From: Callorhinus ursinus
Lineage: Eukaryota; Chordata; Mammalia; Carnivora; Otariidae
Reading direction: 5' to 3'
Assembly: GCF_003265705.1 (NCBI RefSeq)
Contig: NW_020312817.1
Span: 54,068,794-54,132,793 of the forward strand
Length of the DNA: 64,000 bases
Shown: positions 11,267-23,200 of the stretch, piece after piece
How positions within the stretch are numbered: position 1 is the first letter of the stretch
Layout of the letters: each line of letters opens with the position of its first letter
Position numbers and translations under genes: made by a program
Notes under the pieces: model-generated
What the model was told of the DNA's origin: nothing
What the model saw: only the letters and a program-made list of their open reading frames with translations
The model's database searches: none

Positions 11267-14200
11267 ATCTATCTATATTTTCACCTCCACAGCACCTTGC
11301 ACATGTCCAGCTCAACAGAAATGTTGATTGACCGCTGAAGCCCCATATCCAGATTCCCAAAACCTTTGCACACACGAGTTCCTGCACATCCTGCTTCCAG
11401 GGAGAGTACCAGTGCCTTCTCTTATTAAGGCCCTCTAGGGGTAGAGATTTGGAGAAGTTCGAACTGCCCTTTGGGAGCAGGGGCCCTGGCAGCCCCACCC
11501 TCACTTGCGAATCTGCTCCAGGTGAAGAATCTGTTGGGGGGCGCCTGGGTGGCTCAGTCATTAAGCAGCTGCCTTCAGCTCAGGTCATGATCCCAGGGTC
11601 CTGGGAATCCCAGCATCGTGCTCCCTGCTCCGCCGGAAGCCTGCTTCTCCCTCTCCCACTCCCCCTGCTTGTGTTCCCTCTCTCGCTGTGTCTCTCTCTG
11701 TCAAATAAATAAATAAAATCTTTAAAAAAAAAAAAAAGAATCTGTTGGGTTTCTGAATTCCCAGAAGTTTCCCTGTTACTGGCCCAAATCTTAGTCTAGT
11801 CCCAGGTGCTCCCTGCTCTGTCAGGTTATGCTGAATTAACTCCTAGGGATGAGAGTACAATGCCATTTTTAAGCCCAAAGAGGAAATTTCAGGACTGTGG
11901 GGAGATTGTGTGATTGGAAATTTGCTTCAGAATTTCACTCTGTATGCACAAACAATGAATCATGGAACACTACATCAAAAACTAATGATGTAATGTATGG
12001 TGATTAACAGAACAATAAAAAAAGGGAAAAAAAGAATTTCATTCTGTGAGGTGGTGCCAGAGGGGCCTTTTTTTTTTTTTTTTTTTTTTTTTTAGAAACT
12101 TGAGCTCCCATTCGAGCCCAGCCTGGCTTCTTCAGGGGCTTTGGACCATTCTCCAGGTAACAGCCCCTTCTTGGAGCCTTGCCTCCCCCTGCCTGTCTCT
12201 TCCTACAGCTAAATTAGTCTCATTCCTTCTGACCCTCTCATTACAAATCCAGTTCTTCTCCAAATTTACTCTTGCTTCCATCTTGCTTTAGGAGAAATCC
12301 CAACTGAGAGACTACATCTAGATTCAGACGACTGATTCCAGTGAGAGGTAGAATCTGGGTGGGCTCAGGAGCGTGACTGACCCAGGTTCAAATCTCAGCC
12401 CTACTGATGTTTGTGTGCCTCCTGAGGAATCTTTTCATACTTCCCGAGCCCCCATTTCTTCTGTAAAATGGGGATATTATCTATGTTACAGCATTGCTGT
12501 GGGGGATTACATGAGAAGGTGTGTCTGAAACATGAAGCTCAGAGCAGGCGCTATGGACTGTTAATTCTCCTCTCACTGTTGAGGACAGAGGACCCCTTTG
12601 ATGGGTGAATTCAGAGGACTTGGCTCCCTTCAGGAGGAATGGCCCCTCCGTGGCAGCTGGATCTTTCCCTAACCTGTAAGTGATATTCACATGAGAGTAC
12701 AGTGGGAAACTTCTCTGGGGCTGCTTCCATCACAGACAAGATGGCACATGAGGGTTGCCGTCCTACAAATGATTGATTTCAGGTTCTTAGACAAAGGATC
12801 TACATTTTGCTTTTAGACGGGCAGCCCTCTACGTAGGAAACAAAGAATGAGGGCTCACAAAAGTCTCCCTTTCACGTACCTGATGCTTAATGGACTGAAA
12901 AAGTACCCATAATTTGAGAACCCCACTAGTTCACATTTTACGTCATTAGTGATGTAGTTCATATGGGCTAAGCTGGATTGAGCTTTATACTCATGAAAAG
13001 TCAGTGGTGTGAAAAAGATTTCAAGAAAATAGTTTATCTACCCAAGAGAGCACATTGTGTCCAAGCACCTTAGGGATGTGCATGAAAATTGTGGCAATAG
13101 CCTCCGTATTGGCCTTCCCTTCGCTCATCGGGAAGCCAGTGATTTGGTGAGGCTTTAGTCAAGTAGATCTGGCTAGAAGCTTTGTCTCACACAGGCTTTA
13201 AGGTGGCTGGCATGGCCTCCTGCCTTCGTCTGCCCTCTCTCCTGTCAGCTGTTCCCCGCTGCGCCAGCTCACCACCACTCCTCCTGTGCATGAACATACC
13301 AGACCTGCACCTTTGCTTCTCCCTACCTGGCCTGCTCTTCCCCCGTAGGTGGGCCTGATTTATTCCCTCTTCTCTTCAGGCCCTTGCTTTAACACCACCA
13401 TCTCAGTGAAGCCTTCCTGACCACCCTATTTAACACAGGAACCCCCTTCCTGGACCCCCCCAACCTCCTGCCCTGCTTTATCTTCCCCGTAGCACACTCC
13501 ACCATCTGACATAGCATATATTTTAATTACTTATACATACTGTCTGTCTGTTCCTGAGAGAAGGAAAGCTTTATAAGCACAAGGACTTTTGTCTGTTTTG
13601 TTCCGTGCTATTCCTCAACAGCTGGGAGAGTGTGTGGCACACAGTATGTGCTCAATAAATATTTTCAGAAGGGATGAATCACATTAATATGAAAAAAATT
13701 TCAAGTTCCTCTTAATTTTTAGATCATGTCGACCCTTAAAGAACCACTATTTGGAAATAGTTGCTTAAGCTGCATAAGCTGCATACTTCACTTTTCATGA
13801 GTTTAACCCAAAACTTAAGAGTTTTCACTAATGTAGTCATCTCATCATTCCCTTTACCCCTTTCTTCAATTAAGCCCAACTGCTATAGATTACTGTATTC
13901 TCTAAACTCAAGGTTTCTAATATCACTTCGTTGGCAGAGGAGAACAATCCCTGCTGCTTCTGAAAATGGAAGCCGAGTGACTGCCCGAGGCCCCTCTGCA
14001 GGTGACTTACGTTTTAATCTGTTCCTCATAAGTTTGCTTCTGTGTCTCTATTTCCTTTCGCAGCTCCTGGACCACCCTCTGCAAGGATTCAAGTTCCTCT
14101 TCTCCAGAGTTCTTTTTTCCATGTCCGGTTTCAGAGTTAGGGCTGGCAAGAGTTTCTCTCTTGGAGTCACAGGCATGGGAAGAGACGGTAGCTGCCTCCT

Positions 14201-17200
14201 CCCTGGGGGCCCCGGGCGGGGCAGGGACATTGTCATAGGTGGAAGTCCGCTGGGAGTCGGGACAGTGGGGCACACCTTGAGACATCGTTCTCCTGTGCCC
14301 TTCCTCGGCCTTTACCTCCGAAGAAGGTGACCAGAACTCATTTTTAAAGATCTCCACTTTGCTGCTGTTGGCACCTTGAAACACTGACGTCAAGAAGCAT
14401 TTCCGATTAGGGAGTGTCTGAGTCCTTTTTCGTGACTGCAGCTTCCAATCACCTACCTTTTCCCTGGGGGTTTTACTGCTCTCCTCCAGACACCCATCAC
14501 TCGGCCGTTGTCCAGTGGGGCTGGTTGTGTCCGAGTCGCTGGTCTAGAAAGAAATGGCCATCGATGTCACATGGGTTTTTCCCATGTGTCAGGTCCCCAG
14601 GATAAGGGTTAGCAACTTGAAAGAAAGTGTCTCCTGGCTGCACACCCCTGAAACTCTTAATTAGAAGACCATCTCCTAATTCATCACATTATTGATCATC
14701 TGTGTGGTGTTTTTCCACAAGGTTATTGCACTTTTATTTTTTTTTTAAGGTTTTATTTATTCATCTGACAGAAACAGAGACAGCGAGAGCAGGAACACAA
14801 GCAGGAGGAGTGGGAGAGGGAGAAGCAGGCTTCCCCCCGAGGAGGGAGCCTGATGCGGGGCTCGATCCCTGGACCCTGGGATCATGACCTGAGCTGAAGG
14901 CAGACGCTTAACGACTGAGCCACCCAGGCGCCCCACAAGGTTATTGAACTGAAAAGGAACTAACTCATGCTCTAAAAATTAATTGTGTATTAGTTATAAG
15001 AGAGTCTTAAACTAGGATTCTTTCATGGCTTTAGGACAAGGAGGCCTGTCTAACTAGAAGTCAAAACCCAAAAGCCATAAAATACAAGTCTGATAAATTC
15101 AATCTACATGGGTTTCCATGACCGCCCCAAATTAAAAAGAACAAAAATAAAACAAAGATATCACCATATATAAAAGCAAAAAAGAAATGACAAACTAGCA
15201 AAAATATTTGCAATACATATCACAGACAACAAGCTACTCCTGTATAAAGTTCATACAAATTGAGAAGAAAAAGACCAACAGAAATATGGATAAAGGACAG
15301 GATCAGACAGTCCACAGAGGAAAAGAAAAATGCAAGAAGCCCTTACGCATAAGAAAAGATGTTCAGCTTCTCTCATTATTAAAGAAACCCAAATCAAAAT
15401 TAAAATTACTGAAATATCAGGGCACCTGGGTGGCTCAGTCGGTTAAGTGTCCAACTCTTGATTTTGGCTCAGGTCATGAGCTCAGGGTCGTGAGATCAAG
15501 CCCCACCTTGGGCTCCGTGCTCAGCTTAAGATTCTCTCTCCCACTCCCTCTGCCCCCACACCCCCTCTCACATACACACTCATGTGCTCTCTCTCTCTCT
15601 CTAAAAAAAAAAAAAAAAATTAGTGAAATATCAGTTTTCACCTTTCAGATAAGACACCTCCCCAAATTTGAAAACACATTTTGCTAGTGAAACTGTAAGG
15701 AAACAGGCTCTTTCGTGCATTGCTGGTGGAAGTACAAAATGGCACAACCTCTATTTGACAATTTTAATAAAAATTACACACAAATCTACTTACCCTCTGA
15801 TTCAGTAATCCCAATTCTGGGAATTTATCCCAGAAATACATCTACCTGAGTACAAAATGAAGCGTGGTCAAGGTTATTCATTGCAGACTTGTTTGTTGAA
15901 CAAAGGAATGAAAATAATCTGGTCATCTGAGGGGCCTGTCCACGTATTGACATAAAAAGGTCTCCAGGATGTACTCTTAAGTGGAAAAATGGAAGATAAA
16001 GAGTAACATGCGTGCGCACGCTTGTGTGTGTATGCGTGTGTAAAGAGAGAGCAAGAGAATATGTTATATTTGCATAAAGAAGAAGTAAATGATTTACATT
16101 CATATCTGTTTATATTTGCATAAAGTAACACTGGAAGAATAAGTACGAAACTAATAAAGGCGGGGAAGGATGGGGTGAATGGAGATAGCAGAGGGGGCAG
16201 GATTTCTCCATGTACATCTTTTTCTCATTTTAATTTTCTTTGAACCATGTATATATATATTTTTTTATTATGTTATGTTAATCACCATACATTACATCAT
16301 TAGTTTTTGATGTAGTGTTCCATGATTCACTGTTTGCGTATAACACCCAGTGCTCCACGNNNNNNNNNNNNNNNNNNNNNNNNNNNNNNNNNNNNNNNNN
16401 NNNNNNNNNNNNNNNNNNNNNNNNNNNNNNNNNNNNNNNNNNNNNNNNNNNNNNNNNNNCTCCCACCCCCCACCACTCCAGCAACCCTCAGTTTGTTTCC
16501 TGAGATCAAGAATTCCTCATATCAGTGAGGTCATATGATACATGTCTTTCTCTGATTGACTTATTTCGCTCAGCGTAATACCCTCCAGTTCCAACCACGT
16601 CATTGCAAATGGCAAGTGAACCGTGTATATATATTTTTAAATTAAATTAAAAAGAAAAAAAAAGAAGAAAAAGAATGAGTCCTAAAATCAGAAAATCAAG
16701 GCTCAGGCTCTCCTTCCAATCGCTCTAGCTAATCACTTACTTCCACAACCCCACCGGAGTCAGAAGCACCGGGTCTCAAAGTGAGAACTAGAACTAAATC
16801 CCGTTCTGTAACGTTCTAGTGCTGCCACCTTGGGCCAGCTGGTTAACCTCCCTGAGACTCTGCTCCTGAAAGATAAGATGTGGATGACAAAGTCTGCCCT
16901 ACATAGTTATGGTGAGGACCCCGGAAGTGACCTACTTAAGTTTCCCAGAACAGTGCCTACCCATAGCTGCCCACACTGTTACAATAAATAGCAGAAACCT
17001 GTCGAATAAGCCTAACAATGTCTACTTCTAAGGACCGCTAATAGGATTTCATTACATGAAGTATGAGCATTTCTAAATGTTTGAGAGTGTTGGCAAAATG
17101 CATCATGTACAGGCATCACCTAAGAAGAATCATAACCACTACCACTACCTACCTTTTTTCCAATACTTTCTTAATCATCCTCAGGATTAACAGTCCTATA

Positions 17201-20200
17201 GAAAACTTACATTACTGGGTCAACCAGAAACTTTAAATTCATCTCTTGGGCACACATAAAGAATCAAGCTGCTACACAAAGTTCATGGTTTTTTAAAATA
17301 TTTGTCTCTATAAATATATAAGGATATTTGAGCCTTGTAAATTATTGGCCTCAACTAGTCTACATTTCAGAGGTTGCAGAGTTTTTTGACATTGGGAACG
17401 TGAGCCCCAACCCTTCAGTACAAATGAGGAGGGTGACATTGCTGAGACAGCTTATCAGGGAATGAGAAATATTACATGAACACATCACATACTCTGAGAA
17501 AGAAATCACGTTTCATGGGTCAGCAGGAAACCAGTTCTCTCTGGACTTTCACCCCGAATTTTCAACAACTCTCGCTAAAACACTTACAATGTGATATATA
17601 ATTTCCCCTACTGAACTTTCCTGGACTGTGTTTGGCAAGGCTTCCCTTTTAGAGTGGGCTTTAGTGAGGACTCCCACTGCTCAGTCATTAGGAGACTGGC
17701 ATACGTGTCACTAACCCCACCTCCAGGATGCCAACAGACACTAGATTTAGAAAGAGGCCAGGCTTTCAAGATGCATTCAAATGGGTCTGTACCATCTGTG
17801 CCCCACTGTCATGGCATCATCTAAAACTCCTCAAACTGCCACCCTAGACCAGCTTTTACATGGAATGACTTGGACTAAAGGAAGAGTCAGATGGAAGGAA
17901 GAAGGTTCTCTGCACCTTACCATGTTACTGAAGCTGTCTGTCCTAGAAATTGGAGGGTCTTCAGTGGCATCCCAGCCCACAGAGCTTCGAGCTACTGGAG
18001 GTTTCTTAGGGTCATTTTTCTGAGCAGGGGGCGAAAGGGGGGCATCCTTGGACTTGGGGAAGAGAACTTCATGGTCTCTGATCATCATGGTCATCACTCT
18101 TTGGATTTGAGGAGTCCCTGAAAGAAGAAAGAGATCTGTAGACCCGGACCATGGCAGGAGGCAGGCAGTCCTCAGGGTCTCCACCTGTGGGATGTCTCTA
18201 AACTTGGCTCTAAAACCACAGGGCCCAAAAGACCTCATTTTGCTCCTCATGGGACCCTTCTAAGGGTAGGAGATTGTGGTGAAAGAGAAGGGATAGAAGA
18301 AGGATATGGGAGTGGGGTGAAAGAGGGTTATTTTCAGCCTATACGGTCCTGTGGGTCAGTCTTTGATCAGAAAATAAGCAATATAATAGTAGAGAAAATG
18401 AAGACATCTTTCTCCCCTGATGTGGTCCTCGATATGTCATCTGATCTCTTATTGCACACAGAGTAAATACGTGACAGCCATACTGCCTTCCCAAATCCAT
18501 GGCAGACATCAGTACTCTACGCCAGGACTTTTGCTCACTGAACCAAGACACAGCCACAGAAGCCTTTTCGACACAACTTTACCAGTAGCCTTTTTTTTGT
18601 GAGTTGTCTTATAAAATCAAACTTGCTTTCTCTACTTTCTTGCAAACTTGTTTTCTCTGGTTAAGGGTATTTAAAAGTCATAAAAGACTAAGAAATACTG
18701 TTTTTGTGCTAGCCTATTGTACTGTGTGACCATTGGGTCAATTTTTAACCTCTCTGCTCTGCTGTGATCTGGAAAATGGACATAATTTCTGCCCTGCTCC
18801 TTTCACAGGGCTATTTCACAGTTGGGGCAAGGTAATCAATTGAAAATGCTTGGCAAATTGCAGCACACTTTGGTAGCTAGGTAACTGTTGTCACTTCCTC
18901 TGCACCTTCCTTCCCCACAGGACCAGCTGTACCTCTCATGATCACAGCAGGGTCTTCGACCTTCGACCTGATGAGATTCACACCAATCACGGTAGCCAGG
19001 TTATCCACGCTCATCTTGTTAACACCGCAGTTGAGCTGGATTTCATGTAGGAACCTGTGGGCAACCAGAAAATCCCATAGTAGGAAATAGGAAGTTGCCA
19101 GAAGGAAGCACTTCCAGGTACCCCTGAGATCTCAGAGATGGATCCCATCTCCTTCTTTCTAGTCTCAGGAACGGAACCAGTGTGCTCAGCCCACGTGAAT
19201 TTAACTTCACCCTGAGAGATTCAAGATCAAGGGGGAAAAGAAACCAGGAGGGATCTGCCCAGCTGCTAGGGGTGGTGTGGGGGCTTGGGGTGGGGTGCCC
19301 CATCAGCAGGAGGTAGGATCTCATTCAGGGAGCTAAAGAGGACACTAGAAGGACGCAAATGGGTACGAGACTAACCCTCATTCTGACTTTATAGGCTTAT
19401 CTCTCAGGCTCTCAGCACTCATCCCACCCAAGTTTCCAGAGATGGAAACGTTATCTTGAGGAGATGTCACAGAGGGGAACCCACAATGCCTCTTTGCTCT
19501 CATCCTCTGATTACAGCACCAAGTATCTCAAATTCTCAGTGGGTGCTCAACAACTAGCAATGAATTTTTACTATAATTGCACCCATTGGAGGCATGAAGC
19601 TCTCAGCTTCCTTATTAAAACAAAACAAAACAAAACAAAAACTGAAAATATTGGCAAAGAACTTTCTAAATACCTTCTCCAAAAACCATTTTTAAATGGA
19701 TAGGTTGAAGCAACTTAAAATTCCAAATACATAGAAATTATCAAATAAATGGTGGTGTTTTCAAATGAGGAAACATTATGGAATATTACAGAGTCATCTA
19801 TAATCCTATTTTATGACATAGGGAAATGCTCACAATATAATATTAAGTCAAAACCAGCAGGATACAAATATATACAAAAAATTGTTCCCGAATATTTATA
19901 TTGATGTATGTAAAGATCTTTCATAGAAAGAAAAACATCCAGAAGGAAACATCCCCAAGCAGTAAGAGTGATTTTTGCTGAGTGAGGACATTGTATATTA
20001 TTTTTATTTCTTATTTATAGTATGTTGTATTTTCCTGGTTTCCAAATCAAGCATGTATCACTTTTATAACCTGGATACTACAACAATTTATTTTTTAAAA
20101 AGAAGATAAATTTCAGCTCTGTCTGGCATGGAGATCCAGGCTCCCAGCTCAGACAGACCTGGGTTAATCTACATGCTATGTGTTGCTATGAATGTCTCCA

Positions 20201-23200
20201 GGGCACAAAGTTATGGCCCCAGAGTCAGGAAGATGGGAGATAATTCTAGAAACATTATAAGGATTCTGGGTGCTACTGCATGTCCCAGGACTCCGGGCAG
20301 CACAGGGGCAGGCCTGAAGGAGGAAGCATGTTCACTTTGCATGCCAAATCAGACTCTGAGTGGATCCTTTAAATCATCTTGTGGATAAAGGGAACCTCTG
20401 CAGTGCTGCGTAAATACAGCTGACCTTCCCAAGGTCTGGACCAGAAGCTCTGAGTTCACAGAGACACTCTTTTCTACTCTAATTGGGGGCTTTTTTCTGA
20501 TACGGCTGGAAACTGATGCTGGGGGACTCTTACCTGCATATGTAACTCAGGAGGCTATAGTTGTCTCGAGGAAGGATGGACAGCTGCTTCCCCAACTCCT
20601 GCTGAGCCTGGGAAGAGATTTGAACACCGTAAACATCCCTCGCTGGCAACGAGACTCTGGAACAGGGGGAACATAATTGGTGAATCCGTGCAGAAGCAGC
20701 ACGGGCAGTCACTCCTGTTCCCATGGTTTTTGTGATTTTTTGAAAAGCTTTTTACTTTGCAATAATTAGAAATTCATAGGAAGCTGCAAAAAAATAGTAT
20801 GGAGAGGCTCACGTGTTTTTTTTACAGGACATTTTTTTGTCTCTAATCATACCCTCTTCCCCAACTCAGAGCTACTCTAAGGCAAGGATGATTTGACAAT
20901 TCATACAATCATTGTTTGCTTAGTGAATGCTTGAGATGTAACACTCCAGTAAAGAACTGGATCATAACCAAATACCCCAAGCCATTTGGTATTTAAAACC
21001 AAATACTCCAAGGGGCGCCTGGGTGGCTCAGTCGTTAAGCATCTGCCTTCGGCTCAGGTCATGATCCCAGGGTCCTGGGATCGAGCCCCACATCGGGCTC
21101 CCTGCTCAGCGGGAAGCCTGCTTCTCCCTCTCCCACTCCCCCCGCTTGTGTTCCCTCTCTCACTGTGTCTCTGTCAAATAAGTGAATAAAATCTTTAAAA
21201 ATGAATAAATAAAACCGAATACCCCAAAAGAAGAAAAATATCAGTATTGAGAGAAGAAAGAAGCTTCTAAGAAGGGTTTTAAGCAATAACGCCTTGCTAA
21301 GACCTGCTGGGACACAGGACAGGCTGACTAATCCAGGGGGTGGAGGGCAGGTAAAGGTCAGAATGTTCTAGCTCCATGAGACCTTCATACAAGGAATGCA
21401 TGTGCCAGGGAGGGGAAGGACAGAGAGTTTTTCTTAGTTCCTTTCACCTGCAGCTGCCTCTAGGGTCTGTAGCGATTGCCGATAACATCATGATTGTAAA
21501 AACGCATCAGTTTACATGAGACGCACAGGCTCCCTCAACCCTGAGCAGGTCCTCCTATGCACCCTGTGGCCTGTCAGCCTGCATGCAGTGACTTGGTGCA
21601 TACCCTCTGTATCCAGAATGCCCGCTTCTTACTGGGATTCCCTCCTCTTCAGTTTAACTAGTCAATTCTTTGCAAAGGCTGCTGTAGACTCACGGCTCCC
21701 AGCTACCACCCCTGCCACATTTTCACCAACGAGGGAGGCTGCAGTCCCTCTGCCCCGCCCAGATTTTACAGTCATGATGTTATCGGCAATCACTACAGAC
21801 CCTAGAGGCATTACCATAGGTTAGAAACTCAAGATATGTTGAGATGGAGGCAAGTTGGGAGAAGCAGGTCCAAAGTGGGGAAGTTCAGGGGTGGGAGTCT
21901 TATTGTCAGATCTGCATCCGTGTACCTCCTTTGCTTTCCCTGCTGCTGGGGGCTGAGAGGTTGCCTGAAACACTGGTCTTTCTAGCCAACTTTTAAACCT
22001 CATTCCATAAGGTGTTATTACGTTCACAAAGATGAGCTGATATGCCTATATTAATTAAGACTTGTCATGTCCTTGTCTCAGCCTCCACAAAAAAATTCAT
22101 AAATCCTGCCCAAAATCATGCACTCAGCTACTAAGTTTAAAGTGGCTTGAGGTATTTGATTATAGTCCCATTCTTCATTGGATTGTTACATCCCAAGAAG
22201 GCTGTCACCATGATTGGCTTCATTTGCCTTTTGTTGCTGAGGAAGATCTATATGAGATCATGTAACCTAACTTTTGTGTCCGAAAATAGCTACACTAGCT
22301 CCAGCATGTTAGCTGTATCCGTATCATCCCTTTCATTTCCTGATGTTGAAATACAAAATCACTGTTTTTCTTGTACCAGGATCCACTTAAATGGTGAGGC
22401 TCTTTGCCCTGAGTCAGGAGAGAAGCTCTCACAGGCTATGCTTTCTACCAGGTCTAGGGTACTATTGCTCTTTTGTTTAAAAATGATAACTCTATATACA
22501 AAATTATTATTTTCTGGGGGTATACTATGTAATAAATTCTAAAATAGAGAATAAACCTCTCCTTAAACCAATAATTTAAAAATATCACTCACCTACCTCA
22601 TATCCCTTGTCCTCAAAACAATCCTAAGTACAGCAGATGTTATTATGAAATTTGTCTCAGTTTGTGCTGTCCAGTACAACAGCTACTTGACATATGTGAC
22701 TATTTAAATAAGAAAATAAAATAAAATTAGGAATTTGGTTCTTTAGCTGATCTAGCCACATTTCAAGTGCCCAATAACCATGTATGGTTAGTGGTTATCA
22801 TATTGACCAATGCAACTATATACCAGTTCCACCATTACAGAATGTTCTGTTGCTCTAAGTAAGTAAACTTTTGTAGAAAATGCTTAATTTGCCTAAAGGC
22901 AAAATCAAAGTTAAATCCAGGTCTTCACTGTAGGCTTTTCTGTGCACCACATTTCCAAAGAGAGCTTTCACACAGTAGTGCTAAGAACTAACCCCCCCAA
23001 AGTTAGACCCCAATTATTAGCAGTATAACATAAACGTATTCCTCGGGCATTTGGTTTTGCAAATCCTGGTTAAAAACCATGAAGGTTTTACTGTTGCTAG
23101 ATAGGTTTTCCTGGTTTCTTTTGTTGGTTGGTTTGTTTAATTAACATGACTCCCGCGTGGTGACTGTTTGACTGTAAGACCTTTCAGGAAAGAATTTACA

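Larger units (their letters stand above)
10887..14010 (-). other. ARHGAP25: ARHGAP25 intron 9
   Basis: 3124 bp, GT-AG. Holds a duplicated TATC array, a CanSINE, a short L1 3' end, a T tract, a MIR and an L2; the remainder shows nothing recognisable. Confidence 0.9.
14544..17920 (-). other. ARHGAP25: ARHGAP25 intron 8
   Basis: 3377 bp, GT-AG. Contains two CanSINEs, an L1M fragment, a carnivore L1 3' end with an assembly gap, and a MIR. 17000-17900 shows no recognised element. Confidence 0.9.

Noticed and set aside
13761..14330. 189-codon open frame on the plus strand across exon 9
   Set aside because: It is the antisense of ARHGAP25 exon 9 and has no similarity of its own.
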